Origin: Oceanisphaera profunda
GTDB taxonomy: Bacteria > Pseudomonadota > Gammaproteobacteria > Enterobacterales > Aeromonadaceae
DNA length: 64,000 nucleotides
Direction of reading: 5' to 3'
Assembly (NCBI RefSeq): GCF_002157895.1
Contig: NZ_CP021377.1
Location: forward strand, 806,001 to 870,000
Below the pieces are notes generated by a model. The model was not told where the DNA came from. It was given only the letters and a program-made list of their open reading frames with translations, and made no database searches. This document shows positions 55,801 to 64,000 of the stretch, piece by piece; within the stretch, counting starts at the first letter, position 1; each line of letters starts with the position of its first letter. The translations under genes and the position numbers were made by a program.

Positions 55801-56711
55801 GGGGCGATCGCCGTCGGGTGGTTATGGGTTTCGACCTTCATCAAGATATGAATATCTTCTTGATGGTAGTCGTATTCACCGGACTCAGGCTTAGCAAAGA
55901 AGCGACCAGCCTTGGAGCCTTCCATGACGGCGGCGTTATCTTTATAAGCCGACAACACTTGCTCAGGCACTAACTTGTGGGTGTTCTTGATCATGCTAAA
56001 CAGCGACTTAGGCTGCTCGACGCCGTCTATGGTCCAGTCGGCGTTAAAAATCTTATGACGACAGTGCTCAGAGTTTGCCTGGGCAAACATATACAGCTCA
56101 ATGTCGTTAGGGTTACGGCCTAAACCATTAAAACCCTCAAACAAGTAATCGATTTCATCTTCAGCCAAGGCCAAGCCTAAGCGCAGGTTGGCTTCGACTA
56201 AGGCATTACGGCCTTGAGCCAGAATATCCACTGAGCTGACCGGTGCCGGCTCGGCTTGGGCAAACAAGCAAGCGGCGTCTTCGAGTGCGTCAAAGGTAGC
56301 TTCGGTCATGCGGTCGAACAACAAGCCCTTAATGGCTGCCAATTCGGCGGCATTGGGCGCGCGGCTAAAGCTTAAGTAGTAGCAAATACCGCGCTCAATC
56401 CGCTGTACTTGATGCAGACCGCAGTTATGGGCAATGTCAGTGGCTTTCGTCGACCAAGGGGAAAGCGTGCCGGGCCTTGGGGTCACCAATACCAGCAAAC
56501 TGGCTGCTGCAGGCACTATGCCTTGGGCTGGGCTGTCGAGTAAGTCGATAAGGGTGTTGCGAGTGTCCGCCTCGAGGTTGGCGTTCAGGGCAACAAAATG
56601 TACGTATTCGGTTTCAATCTCAGCCAGCGGTAAGGCCAGTTGCTGAGCTTGGCGAACCAAGGCTTGGGTTCTAAAACCGGACAAGGCGGGTAAGCCGCGC
56701 AGTATTTCCAT
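52821..56711 (-). CDS. purL: PurL, phosphoribosylformylglycinamidine synthase
   Basis: The 1296-residue single-chain FGAM synthase catalyses the fourth step of purine synthesis. The N-terminal FGAR-binding domain begins [13 protein letters not shown], as in E. coli; the frame open 28 codons upstream is rejected. Two AIRS-type ATP domains follow, with [31 protein letters not shown] and [11 protein letters not shown]. The C-terminal class I glutamine amidotransferase has nucleophile Cys in GVCNGCQML and His in [10 protein letters not shown]. No PurR box was seen upstream. It is divergent from mltF, as in E. coli. Confidence 0.98.
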   Translation of the reverse strand: MEILRGLPALSGFRTQALVRQAQQLALPLAEIETEYVHFVALNANLEADTRNTLIDLLDSPAQGIVPAAASLLVLVTPRPGTLSPWSTKATDIAHNCGLHQVQRIERGICYYLSFSRAPNAAELAAIKGLLFDRMTEATFDALEDAACLFAQAEPAPVSSVDILAQGRNALVEANLRLGLALAEDEIDYLFEGFNGLGRNPNDIELYMFAQANSEHCRHKIFNADWTIDGVEQPKSLFSMIKNTHKLVPEQVLSAYKDNAAVMEGSKAGRFFAKPESGEYDYHQEDIHILMKVETHNHPTAIAPFSGAATGSGGEIRDEGATGRGSKPKAGLVGFSVSNLKIPNYARPWEHDFGKPERIVSALDIMIEGPLGGAAFNNEFGRPALLGYFRTFEEKVSSFNGEEVRGYHKPIMLAGGLGNIRAEHVQKGEITVGAKLIVLGGPAMNIGLGGGAASSMASGESCENLDFASVQRENPEMERRCQEVIDRCWAMGDNNPIQFIHDVGAGGLSNAMPELVNDANRGGRFELRDIPNDEPGMSPLQIWCNESQERYVMSVAPERLAEFEAICHRERAPFAVVGEATAERHLSLHDEHFDNQPIDMPLDVLLGKAPKMQRDATTASHHSPALDLSNISIQDAAERVLTLPSVADKSFLITIGDRSVTGLVARDQMVGPWQVPVANCAVTAASFDTYAGEAMSLGERAPVALLDYAASARLAVAEAITNIAATQIGELKNIKLSANWMSAAGHPGEDAGLYEAVKAVGEELCPELELTIPVGKDSMSMKTSWTEEGVDKSVTSPLSLVITAFARVSDVRNTITPWLRTDLGDTNLILIDLGNGKNRLGASALAQVYRQLGDTPADLDNPAQLKNFFYAIQTLVADNKLLAYHDRGDGGLFATLTEMAFAGNTGLDIELDSLGADHLATLFNEELGAVLQVRQADKEAVLTCLAGHGLAACSHVVGKPNSDNQVRFAFAGKELYSESRVELRRLWSETSFQMQTLRDNPESAKAEFAAQLDATNPGLSVSLSFDPKQDIAAPFIAKGVQPRIAILREQGVNSHVEMAAAFDRAGFAAVDVHMSDLQSGRYRLDEFAGMVACGGFSYGDVLGAGGGWAKSVLFNEALRAQFAAFFAREDSIALGVCNGCQMLSRLRDLIPGAAHWPDFVRNQSERFEARFSLVEVQESPSLFLSGMAGSRMPIAVSHGEGRIQTLNADVNAIEASGTVALRFVDHQGQSTEQYPFNPNGSANGITGLSNRDGRVTIMMPHPERVFRTVANSWHPDEWAEDGAWMRMFRNARKHIG

Positions 56712-57054
56712 AGTGGTAATTCTCAAAGCTGAGTGAATGGGGGGATGAGAAGTTGCGCTATTATAGGTTTCCCCTCCTGCTCTGTCGACGCCCATTTATA
56801 AGCCGGCGTATTAAGGCTTCACTTAAGGCTCGGCCCTTAATTTAGCAAGGTGGTGGTTTACCCGACGCAGCTTGCCAAGTTCTGACGCCCCGCCTATAAG
56901 GAACAGTGATTTATTACTGGTCATGGGTCGGGAACCAAAGCCGACATAACCAGCAACCAAGTCGTTAATTCATAGCTTTTGCTAAGTTAATGAATAAAGT
57001 TCTGCGCTGATAAGCCACAGCTGGTCTGACGCAAGTAGTAACTTCTGTTATAGA
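56712..57054. other. Divergent promoter region, purL / mltF
   Basis: The 343 bases hold no ORF and no member of the dispersed repeat families. A loose inverted pair ATTCAT/ATGAAT lies at about 56,970-56,995. I looked for the PurR operator ACGCAAACGTTTGCGT and found no good match. Confidence 0.4.
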
Positions 57055-58494
57055 ATGGTCACTGTGCTACATGAGGGACAGCTTTTGCGCCATATATTAT
57101 TATCCACACTGCTGTTAATGAGCTTGCTGCTGCAGGGCTGTGATCAGGCTGAGCCTAGCAGCAATCAAATAGAGCATATTCAAGCTCGCGGCCAACTGCG
57201 AGTGGGCACCTTGTATCATCCACTTTATTACTTTTTGCGCGATGGCCAACAAGAAGGCTTGGATTATGAGCTGGCCTCTCAGTTTGCTCACTCTTTGGGG
57301 GTTGAGTTGTCCATGGTGCCCGCTTATAACTTAAATGCGTTATTTGCCCTGTTGGACTCCGGAGAAGTAGACATGCTGGCGGCGGGCCTCGCCAATACTG
57401 CGGTGCGGCGCCAGCATTATCGCTTTAGCCCCAGCTACTATCATATTGCGCACACCTTGGTGCATCGCAAAGGCACCCGCAAGCCGCTGAATGTGAGTCA
57501 AATCGACGGCACTATTGCGGTGCTTGCTGGCTCCAGCCAAGCCCAGTCCTTATATCAATTGCAACAAGAGCTACCCGAGCTGCAGTGGGAGCCACGCTTT
57601 GATGCAGACGAAGAAGACTTATTGCGCCAAGTGGCCGAAAGTAACACCGACTACACAGTGGTGGCCGATATTTTACTGGCCAGAACACAGCGTTATTATC
57701 CGAATATTGAGGCCGCCTTTACGCTAGGCGAACCGCAGCCCGTGGCTTGGGTGTGGGATAAACGTGCCGACGACAGTGCACTTGGCGCCATGCTGGATTT
57801 TTTTGCCGAACAAACTGACAGTGGCGCCTTAGCGCGCTTACATGAAAAATATTTTGGTCATATACAGCACTTTGATTATGTGGATACTCGCACCTTTTTA
57901 AGCCGCATAGACACCTTATTGCCGCGCTATCAGCCGTTGTTTGAACGCCATGCGGGCGAGCTGGATTGGCGGTTATTGGCGGCCATGAGCTATCAAGAGT
58001 CACACTGGGATCCGAATGCCGAGTCTTATACTGGCGTACGAGGTATGATGATGCTGACTGAAGATACAGCCAGCATGGTGGGAGTCACCAATCGACTGGA
58101 TGCGGAGCAAAGTATTCGCGGTGGTGCCCAATATTTAGCCTCATTAATAGGCCGCTTACCGGACTCAATACCTGAGAGCGAGCGAGTCTGGTTTGCGCTG
58201 GCGTCCTACAATATCGGCTTAGGTCATGTGTTAGATGTGCGCCGTCTTACTCAACAATTAGGCCAAGACCCCGATACTTGGGCGCAAGTAAAAGCCAATT
58301 TACCGCTGCTGCATCAACCTAAGTGGTACAGTCAAACCCGCTATGGCTATGCGCGGGGCCGAGAAACCAAACAATTTGTGAATAATATTCGCCAGTATTA
58401 TCAAAGCTTGCTCTGGCAAGATAATGCGCGCACCGACTCCAGCCAAAGCGCGCAAACAGAGCCGACTAGCCCCCTGCCTCTGCCGGAGTCGTAA
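57055..58494 (+). CDS. mltF: MltF, membrane-bound lytic murein transglycosylase F
   Basis: The 479-residue outer-membrane lipoprotein begins with a signal sequence ending in lipobox LLQGC (Cys about 29). Next is an SBP_bac_3 regulatory domain (about 42-265) with RGQLRVGTLYHPL. The C-terminal SLT catalytic domain (about 290-450) has the catalytic Glu in MSYQESHWDPNAES and the motifs GVRGMMMLT and ASYNIGLGHV. It cleaves peptidoglycan glycan strands to give 1,6-anhydroMurNAc ends. The ATG at 57,055 has a weak ribosome site. Its divergent placement to purL is conserved with E. coli. Confidence 0.94.
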   Translation: MVTVLHEGQLLRHILLSTLLLMSLLLQGCDQAEPSSNQIEHIQARGQLRVGTLYHPLYYFLRDGQQEGLDYELASQFAHSLGVELSMVPAYNLNALFALLDSGEVDMLAAGLANTAVRRQHYRFSPSYYHIAHTLVHRKGTRKPLNVSQIDGTIAVLAGSSQAQSLYQLQQELPELQWEPRFDADEEDLLRQVAESNTDYTVVADILLARTQRYYPNIEAAFTLGEPQPVAWVWDKRADDSALGAMLDFFAEQTDSGALARLHEKYFGHIQHFDYVDTRTFLSRIDTLLPRYQPLFERHAGELDWRLLAAMSYQESHWDPNAESYTGVRGMMMLTEDTASMVGVTNRLDAEQSIRGGAQYLASLIGRLPDSIPESERVWFALASYNIGLGHVLDVRRLTQQLGQDPDTWAQVKANLPLLHQPKWYSQTRYGYARGRETKQFVNNIRQYYQSLLWQDNARTDSSQSAQTEPTSPLPLPES

Positions 58495-58644
58495 TAAGCA
58501 GTCACCACCAAGAACCGTAACAAGATTCGTAATAGAGAGCCGTAATAAAAATGTCACTTTACCTTAGGTAACCGCTGATATTTACTACCCTCCCACACAC
58601 AGCGCAGGCCATCTGCCAGCGCGACCGCCATATAAGGACCTAGG

Positions 58645-58812
58645 ATGCAAAAGCGAAAGAATAGTGTATTAAAACAGCGTAAAACCGTTGGGTCTTCACG
58701 GCGCAACATTTTACTGCAAAAAGTACGACGCAAAATACTGCGCCGTAATAACGCCTACTTTCTAACTAGCCATGATCACAGCGAACACCCAGCGCCTGTA
58801 GCAACTGTGTAA
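58645..58812 (+). CDS. Small basic protein, 55 residues, unknown
   Basis: ATG at 58,645 follows AGGA at about 10 bases upstream. The frame encodes MQKRKNSVLKQRKTVGSSRR, then NILLQKVRRKILRRNNAYFL, and a His/Pro tail TSHDHSEHPAPVATV. Roughly 15 of the first 36 residues are Lys or Arg, and Leu/Ile/Val are spaced as in an amphipathic helix, suggesting a nucleic-acid or ribosome-binding peptide. I do not recognise a family. The stop overlaps the first of three 12-base repeats. It could also be a chance frame; the ribosome site and composition favour a gene. Confidence 0.5.
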   Translation: MQKRKNSVLKQRKTVGSSRRNILLQKVRRKILRRNNAYFLTSHDHSEHPAPVATV

Positions 58813-58842
58813 GTACCGGCGTAAGTACTTGTGTAAGTACAA
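58807..58842. repeat. Three 12-base tandem repeats
   Basis: GTGTAAGTACCG, GCGTAAGTACTT and GTGTAAGTACAA are in tandem; the first contains the TAA stop of the small basic ORF, and each copy carries a TAA in the same relative position. Confidence 0.85.
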
Positions 58843-58887
58843 TAAATTGCCCGTTGTAACAACGATAAAACAGGGCTAATCCAATAA

Positions 58888-59070
58888 TTTTTTGCAACGG
58901 AACCCACAGCAGAACACGGAACAATAAAGATAAGTTCGAAAGATATTTTATTTGTAAAGCCTCAACCAAAACAGCGTTCAGCTGCTAGGTTTGCTCTGAC
59001 CAACCAGAACCTTTGGTTCTTTTCGAACTTCTCTGAGCTTAATTTTTCTGTGTATTCCGTGGCAAAAATA
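58888..59070. repeat. Non-coding element with terminal and inner inverted repeats (183 bp)
   Basis: The ends are TTTTTTGCAACGGAACCCAC and the inverse GTGTATTCCGTGGCAAAAAT. Inside, AAGTTCGAAA (58,932-58,941) pairs with TTTCGAACTT (59,021-59,030), and AGAACC-TTT-GGTTCT forms a hairpin at 59,006-59,020. The outer ends are related to the element at 21,530-21,736, but the inner stem sequence is different. No ORF. Confidence 0.7.
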
Positions 59071-59120
59071 GGTTTATCTTGAGTTATGCGTTATTTATCT
59101 ACCATTAACAGATTCTTTGA

Positions 59121-59561
59121 TTAACGAACGGTGATAACGCCGCACTTGGCACTGTGGTTCACTTTATGGGAAATACTGCCCAGCGCCATGCCCTCTAGGT
59201 TGCCCAAGCCCCGACATCCCAACACAATCACATCCACGCCTAGCTTCTGCGCCTCTTGAATAATAGCGTGCGCCGGCTCCCCTCGAACCACGTGCCCCTG
59301 AACATGCGCCACCCCTAAAGCGCTCGCCTCCTGTATCGCGCGCTCCACTATTTTATTGCCGGTGACTTCTAGCTCCTCACGACTATCGTCAAGTGACACC
59401 GAGCCTATGCCCCAAGTCATCATAGCGGGATGCTGTAACGCCTGAGGTGCATGGACTATATGCACTTGGGCATCATCTTGCCGAGCTAAATGACAGGCTA
59501 AGGTCAGGGCTTTTTCACTTTGTTTAGAACCATCAATCGCAACCAATAATGACTTATACAT
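59121..59561 (-). CDS. Universal stress protein (UspA family)
   Basis: This is a 146-residue single-domain Usp starting MYKSLLVAIDGSKQSEKAL at 59,561, with GGAGG at the right distance; the frame 43 codons longer has no ribosome site and is rejected. The ATP-binding signature G-2x-G-9x-G-S appears as GCRGLGNLEGMALGSISHK. Members bind ATP and raise survival under starvation or membrane stress. It is single-gene, downstream of the der terminator on the same strand. Confidence 0.92.
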   Translation of the reverse strand: MYKSLLVAIDGSKQSEKALTLACHLARQDDAQVHIVHAPQALQHPAMMTWGIGSVSLDDSREELEVTGNKIVERAIQEASALGVAHVQGHVVRGEPAHAIIQEAQKLGVDVIVLGCRGLGNLEGMALGSISHKVNHSAKCGVITVR

Positions 59562-59703
59562 ACGTGCCTCCACATCCATAGCAACCATGTTGTTATTCAA
59601 TCTTAGCCGATGAACAGGATCCAGCATCGAGCCATTGCGGGTAAGCGACGGTAGAGCCGCGCGCAGTAGCCCGCTAACAACAATCTGCACTTAAAGCTAA
59701 ACC

Positions 59704-59733
59704 AAAAAAAACGCCAGCTAAGCTGGCGTTTTT
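59704..59733 (-). terminator. Terminator of the hisS-yfgM-bamB-der operon
   Basis: AAAACGCCAGCT and AGCTGGCGTTTTT make a 12-bp stem just beyond the der stop on the minus strand, with T's on both sides. Confidence 0.92.
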
Positions 59734-59758
59734 ATTAAACTTGACTTTGAGAAAAGTG

Positions 59759-61300
59759 TTATTTTTTCTTTTTGTTAAACTTCATCAAACGCTTACGCTT
59801 GCGCATCTGGTTTGGTGTTAACTTGTTCTTGATACCTGCGTACGGGTTTTCACCTTCGTTGAATTCCACCCGTATCGGCGTGCCCATAATTTGTAAGGAA
59901 CGACGGAAGTAGTTAATCAAGTAACGCTTATAAGACTCGGGTAAGGCTTTTACTTGATTACCGTGCACGATAATGCGCGGTGGGTTATAACCGCCCGCGT
60001 GAGCATATTTCAGCTTCACCCGACGACCGCTCACCAAGGGTGGCTGGTGATCGTCCTGCGCCATCATCATAATGCGGGTCAGCATCGAGGTATTAACGCG
60101 CTTGGTGGCAGAGGTGTACGCCTCTTTAACCGAATCAAATAAGTTACCCACGCCGCTGCCGTGCAGTGCCGAGATAAAGTGCAAGCGGGCAAAGTCGATA
60201 AAGCCTAAGCGACGATCTAATTCGCGCTTAATTTCTTCGCGCGCGTCATTCTCTAGCCCGTCCCACTTATTAACCGCTAATACGATACTGCGGCCCGCAT
60301 TCAGCACAAAACCGAGCAAGCTCAAATCTTGTTCGGAAATACCCTCGCGCGCGTCCACGATCAACAGCACTACGTTGGCATCTTCGATGGCTTTTAGAGT
60401 TTTGATCACCGAGAATTTCTCAACGGTTTCATTTACTCGTCCGCGACGACGCACGCCCGCAGTATCGATCAAGATATAATCTTGCTCGTCACGCTGCATT
60501 GGAATATACACAGAGTCACGGGTAGTACCGGGTTGGTCGTAAACCACGACCCGCTCTTCGCCTAAGATGCGGTTGGTCAGCGTCGATTTGCCCACGTTGG
60601 GGCGACCCACGATGGCGAGCTTGATCGGTAAGTCGGCAAACTGCTGGGCATCTTCTTCGTTGGCTTCATCCATGACCGCGAGCAAGTCTTGAATTTGATC
60701 TTCATCGAGATCCGAGAAATCAAACTCATCATCGGCTTCTTCATCGGCGTCTGCCTCAGCGTCTGCTTCTGCGGCGGCAACCATTTGCTCATGCTCGGCG
60801 GCCAGCTGTTCAAGCTGGGGTGCTAAGGCAATTTCAATCAGGCTGAGTACGCCACGGCCGTGAGTAGCGGCAATGGGATACACTTCGCCTAAGCCCAGCT
60901 GATAAAATTCGCTGACGGCGGAATCGGCGTCTATGCCGTCGGTTTTGTTTACCACCAGTAAAGTGCGCTTATGACAGCGGCGTAAGTGCGCCGCTATGCC
61001 TTCATCGGCTGAGCTTAAGCCCGCTCGGCCATCAACCATAAACAGCACGACATCTGCTTCATCAATGGCGGCCAGTGACTGCTCGGCCATTTTCAGCTCT
61101 ATGCCTTCTTCTGTGCCATCGATACCGCCAGTATCGACCACAATAAATTCCAGCTCACCAATTTTGGCTTGGCCGTATTGGCGATCGCGGGTTAAACCGG
61201 GAAAGTTGGCGACAAGCGCATCTCGGGTGCGGGTTAAACGGTTAAATAAAGTGGATTTGCCCACGTTCGGGCGACCCACCAGAGCCACAACTGGCATCAT
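59759..61300 (-). CDS. der: Der (EngA), ribosome assembly GTPase with two G domains
   Basis: About 513 residues. G domain 1 has [13 protein letters not shown] and NKTD; G domain 2 has [13 protein letters not shown] and NKWD. A C-terminal KH-like domain ends in a Lys-rich tail. It binds the 50S subunit during maturation and is essential in E. coli. The start is the ATG at 61,300 (MMPVVALVG), nine bases after GGAG. The linker between G domains is long and very acidic (about 60 residues, [18 protein letters not shown]). It is the last gene of hisS-yfgM-bamB-der, separated from bamB by a strong hairpin. Confidence 0.97.
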   Translation of the reverse strand: MMPVVALVGRPNVGKSTLFNRLTRTRDALVANFPGLTRDRQYGQAKIGELEFIVVDTGGIDGTEEGIELKMAEQSLAAIDEADVVLFMVDGRAGLSSADEGIAAHLRRCHKRTLLVVNKTDGIDADSAVSEFYQLGLGEVYPIAATHGRGVLSLIEIALAPQLEQLAAEHEQMVAAAEADAEADADEEADDEFDFSDLDEDQIQDLLAVMDEANEEDAQQFADLPIKLAIVGRPNVGKSTLTNRILGEERVVVYDQPGTTRDSVYIPMQRDEQDYILIDTAGVRRRGRVNETVEKFSVIKTLKAIEDANVVLLIVDAREGISEQDLSLLGFVLNAGRSIVLAVNKWDGLENDAREEIKRELDRRLGFIDFARLHFISALHGSGVGNLFDSVKEAYTSATKRVNTSMLTRIMMMAQDDHQPPLVSGRRVKLKYAHAGGYNPPRIIVHGNQVKALPESYKRYLINYFRRSLQIMGTPIRVEFNEGENPYAGIKNKLTPNQMRKRKRLMKFNKKKK

Positions 61301-61326
61301 AAAATCTGTCTCCAAAAAACAATAAC

Positions 61327-61352
61327 GGCTCCTGATCGCAGGATCAGGAGCC
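61327..61352 (-). other. Perfect 11-bp hairpin between bamB and der
   Basis: GGCTCCTGATC and GATCAGGAGCC pair across loop GCAG, followed on the minus strand by GTTATTGTTTTTT. It sits in the 76-base gap between bamB and der. It may be a partial terminator or an mRNA-stabilising structure that sets a different level for der. Confidence 0.7.
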
Positions 61353-61376
61353 GGTGGTGTCACTTAACTGCCGGGA

Positions 61377-62555
61377 TCAGGGTTGGTCTATGGCCAACAA
61401 ATCTCCACTGCGGCTTTGCACATAAAGCGTATTACCGGCGACAATAGGTGCTACATAAAGCCCCTTACTATCAATACGCTGTAGCGATTTAAGTACACCA
61501 GTTTGGCTATCAAACCAGTACAAATAACCCTGTGCATCCCCGGCCACCAGATAATCACCAAACACGACCGATGCGGTTAGCTGGCGGTTTTCTAGCTCGG
61601 TGTTCGACCATACTTCCATGCCACTGCGGGCATCGACCGCAAACAAGTGGCTGCGGCTATCGCTGATATAAAGTAGGCGTCCGTCGGTGCTGAGATCCTG
61701 AGAGCCCTGATATTGGCGCTTCCACAATTCTTGCCCCGAAATCAACTGATGAGCAGTTAGCTGGCCATTATATGCGATAGTGAACAGAATATCGCCCAAA
61801 ATCACCGGTTTGGCCGCCACATCCACCATGCGTTCCAACTCGGTGGCACCGCGCGGATTAGCAATACGGGTATCGCGTACCGGCTGCCCATTGGCCAACA
61901 AGGCAATACCTAAGCGGCCATCGGCACGACCGTATAATACGGCGCCGCCTGCGGTCACGGGGGTAGCTTGGCTGCGCAGTGTTAAGCTGGGCTGCTCATT
62001 ACGCAACTGCCATTGCTGGACGCCAGTACTGGAGTCGAGGGCAATTAAGTTGCCAGCGCTGGTGTGCACTACCACTTTGCCATCGTCCACGGCTGGTGCG
62101 GCTAATACTTCACCTGCTACCGTTTGTGTCCAGAGCAAGTCGCCGTCTGCTTGGCTTACGGCATACACCAAGCCATTTTCTGAGCCAAAGTAGAGATTGC
62201 CATAGGCGGCTACTAAGCCACCGGCAATGCGCGGGCTACGCTGTTGTTCGTTAACGGCGAGCTTATCGAGTCGCAACTGCCATTGGCGTTTGCCTGTTTC
62301 TTTATCATAAGCGGCCAGCATCCCATCACGGGAAGCAGCAAACACACGATCACCTTCAACCACAGGTTTAAGCTGTGAATAATACTCACCCACACCGTTA
62401 CCGATAGAGGTAGACCAGCGGGCCTTGGTGTTTAGGGTATTACCCACCTCCGGCAAGGGGCTAGCCGGCGCGAGATCAGGCGTGCTTGAGCAAGCCGCTA
62501 TGCTTAAGCCCAACAGGGCTGGCAGCAGCAAGTTTAAGGATTTGCGTACACTCAT
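61377..62555 (-). CDS. bamB: BamB, outer-membrane protein assembly lipoprotein
   Basis: The 392-residue lipoprotein has a signal sequence ending in lipobox SIAAC (Cys about 22). An eight-bladed PQQ/WD-like beta-propeller follows, with repeated G-x-x-x-A-x-D-x-x-T/S-G motifs (for example AYDKETGKRQWQL, ALDSSTGVQQWQL, AVDARSGMEVWSN). It is part of the BAM complex that inserts beta-barrel proteins and helps deliver substrates to BamA. Its start overlaps the yfgM stop (ATGA), giving translational coupling. The gene order yfgM-bamB-der equals E. coli. Confidence 0.96.
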   Translation of the reverse strand: MSVRKSLNLLLPALLGLSIAACSSTPDLAPASPLPEVGNTLNTKARWSTSIGNGVGEYYSQLKPVVEGDRVFAASRDGMLAAYDKETGKRQWQLRLDKLAVNEQQRSPRIAGGLVAAYGNLYFGSENGLVYAVSQADGDLLWTQTVAGEVLAAPAVDDGKVVVHTSAGNLIALDSSTGVQQWQLRNEQPSLTLRSQATPVTAGGAVLYGRADGRLGIALLANGQPVRDTRIANPRGATELERMVDVAAKPVILGDILFTIAYNGQLTAHQLISGQELWKRQYQGSQDLSTDGRLLYISDSRSHLFAVDARSGMEVWSNTELENRQLTASVVFGDYLVAGDAQGYLYWFDSQTGVLKSLQRIDSKGLYVAPIVAGNTLYVQSRSGDLLAIDQP

Positions 62556-63208
62556 ACTTTATCGCTCTCTGCAGGAGTAGCAGCAGGATTGACCGCCAAG
62601 TTGTCCAATTTCAGCTTCAGTGCCGGATTATTATTTAAACCGCCCGCTTCTTCCGCGGCTTGGTAAGCCTTATAAGCCTCATCCGTATTGCCTTGGGCTG
62701 AGTACAGATCACCTTGAATTTCACTGCGCTGGGCACTGAAGGCGTCTTGCTTAACACCATTAAGCTGGGCTTGTGCTTCGTCAGCCTTGTCTTGGGCTAA
62801 TAGCACTCGCGCTAAACGTAGGCGTATGGTCTCGCTAATGGCCGCATCTTTCGTGTTAGCCAAAGCAAATTCCAACTGTTGCTGTGCCAGCGGCAGCTGA
62901 TTAGCTTTTACGGCTTCGCCTGCCAGCAATAAAGCGGCCAGCTCACCGTAATTGTTGCCTTGGTTTTGTTCAACAAACGCCGCCACCTCAGTAAAGGCAT
63001 CGGGCCCTTGGGTGGCTAGCTGAGTGCTGACATTGGCAAAGTTATCGGCACCGGCAGCGCGCGTTTCAACTTGATGCTCTTGATAATAACGCCAGCCAAA
63101 TAAACCGCCTAAGCCCACCACGGCACCCAAAATAATGGACTTACCGTATTCTGCCCACCAACGCTTGAGGGTTTCTAGTTGCTGTTCTTCCGTGCTATTA
63201 AAATCCAC
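62552..63208 (-). CDS. yfgM: YfgM, SecYEG translocon-associated TPR protein
   Basis: This 218-residue inner-membrane protein has a short cytoplasmic start STEEQQLETLKRWWAEYGK, one membrane helix (about 22-42, SIILGAVVGLGGLFGWRYY) and a periplasmic TPR-like domain. E. coli YfgM binds SecYEG with PpiD and is linked to RcsB stress control. It starts with GTG directly after the hisS TAA, with AGGTGA inside hisS as ribosome site, and overlaps bamB. Confidence 0.93.
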   Translation of the reverse strand: MDFNSTEEQQLETLKRWWAEYGKSIILGAVVGLGGLFGWRYYQEHQVETRAAGADNFANVSTQLATQGPDAFTEVAAFVEQNQGNNYGELAALLLAGEAVKANQLPLAQQQLEFALANTKDAAISETIRLRLARVLLAQDKADEAQAQLNGVKQDAFSAQRSEIQGDLYSAQGNTDEAYKAYQAAEEAGGLNNNPALKLKLDNLAVNPAATPAESDKV

Positions 63209-64000
63209 TTAGATCACCTTTTTCAGCTGTGCGATAACTTCATCCAGCGCCAAGGTTTGTTGTTCACCTTGACCGCGTAAATATTTAACTGTGACTTCAG
63301 AGCGGGCAATTTCATCTTCACCCAAGATCAAGGCAATACCGGCGCCACTCTTGTCGGCACGTTTTAATTGCTTTTTAAAGTTACCGCCGCCGCAATGGCT
63401 GAGCACTTTAAGTTCGGGTAATTGGTCGCGCAATTGCTCGGCCAGTGCAAAACCCGCCGTTTGAGTGCTGTCACCCATAATGGCGATATAAATATCAGCT
63501 AAGGCAGGCTCGCTCGCAGCTGAATTAAGAGTTTCGAGCAACAAGACTAAACGCTCCATGCCCATGGCAAAGCCTACCGCAGGGGTGGCTTGGCCGCCTA
63601 ACTGCTCGACTAAACCGTCGTAACGGCCGCCACCACATACTGTGCCTTGGGCGCCTAAGCTCGTCGTTACCCACTCAAATACCGTGAGATTGTAATAATC
63701 AAGGCCACGTACCAAGCGCGGATTAATCTCAAACTCAATACCGGCGGCGGTGAGTAACGCCGTTAAGCCAGTAAAGTGGGCTTGAGTTGCTTCGCCAAAG
63801 TAATCGCTAAGTACGGGTGCGTCATGCAACAGCGCTTGTACGTCTGGGTTTTTACTGTCCAGTACGCGCAGCGGATTAGTGTGCAAGCGGCGCTGGCTGT
63901 CTTCATCGAGCTGGTCAAAAAACTGCTCTAGGTAAGCCACCAAGGCTTGGCGATATTCAGCCCGCTCACTCGGTTGGCCAAGGCTATTGAGCTGCAGCAC
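63209..64000 (-). CDS. hisS: HisS, histidyl-tRNA synthetase (C-terminal part; cut by window end)
   Basis: Only the last 263 codons are in the window; the gene continues past 64,000, so the GTG at the edge is not a start. The class II core is visible: the histidine-binding [27 protein letters not shown] and motif 3 [15 protein letters not shown]. The C-terminal anticodon-binding domain is at the end ([21 protein letters not shown]). It is the upstream gene of the hisS-yfgM-bamB-der operon, with yfgM starting one base after its stop. Confidence 0.95.
   Translation of the reverse strand: MLQLNSLGQPSERAEYRQALVAYLEQFFDQLDEDSQRRLHTNPLRVLDSKNPDVQALLHDAPVLSDYFGEATQAHFTGLTALLTAAGIEFEINPRLVRGLDYYNLTVFEWVTTSLGAQGTVCGGGRYDGLVEQLGGQATPAVGFAMGMERLVLLLETLNSAASEPALADIYIAIMGDSTQTAGFALAEQLRDQLPELKVLSHCGGGNFKKQLKRADKSGAGIALILGEDEIARSEVTVKYLRGQGEQQTLALDEVIAQLKKVI

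Noticed and set aside
56712-57054. PurR operator before purL
   Set aside because: No close match to the 16-base PurR palindrome on either strand.

Overview
The window is a 64 kb stretch of chromosome from a gammaproteobacterium. Its housekeeping proteins (ArcA, PurB, PurL, Der, SuhB, AlaA, RoxA, YdiJ) read almost like Escherichia coli proteins. The gene order, FabV as enoyl-ACP reductase, and many dispersed intergenic repeats suggest a marine relative of the Aeromonadaceae (Oceanisphaera/Oceanimonas type); that placement is inference. No rRNA, tRNA, CRISPR array or prophage was seen. Genes lie on both strands in short operons, and many convergent pairs share a two-way terminator.

Layout. 0-5 kb: an RraA-family gene, an IS110-family element with a candidate bridge RNA, arcA, and rluE-nudJ. 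5-12 kb: mgtE, a cluster of palindromic repeats, the ravA-viaA chaperone operon and an IS4-family element with perfect ends. 12-22 kb: a GNAT gene, an nfeD-slipin pair, a truncated haemoglobin, the mnmA-hflD-purB block, roxA and a second GNAT gene. 22-33 kb: pdxH, yfhL ferredoxin, emrD, suhB, deaD, a GlsB-like membrane protein, ydiJ and a LuxR-type regulator. 33-43 kb: tyrS convergent with rluF, a SulP transporter coupled to a small methyltransferase, a frameshifted receiver-CheC gene followed by a PAS-GGDEF cyclase, and fabV. 43-52 kb: an IS3-family element, radD, dacB, grxA, alaA and clsA. 52-64 kb: a YceB-like protein, purL divergent from mltF, a small basic ORF, a universal stress protein, and the hisS-yfgM-bamB-der operon, with hisS cut by the window end.

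Functional themes are translation and RNA modification (RluE, RluF, MnmA, RoxA, TyrS, HisS, Der, DeaD), envelope biogenesis (BamB, YfgM, DacB, MltF, ClsA, FabV), purine synthesis (PurB, PurL) and redox/anaerobic control (ArcA, GrxA, YfhL, haemoglobin).

The most unusual content is between genes. (1) The IS110 element carries a leader that folds like a bridge RNA; one loop repeats 11 nt of the element's right junction and another pairs over 10 nt with the flank beyond it. (2) More than 20 intergenic sites hold tandem repeats with a strict 7-base period but different unit sequences (GTRARGN, GCRCCNA, ATTCAAC), several as inverted pairs. (3) Two full copies of an approximately 285-bp element have terminal and nested inverted repeats and no gene. 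(4) Composite two-hairpin palindromes (GTCATCCTGA...TCAGGAT type) recur throughout, with paired base changes that keep the stems.
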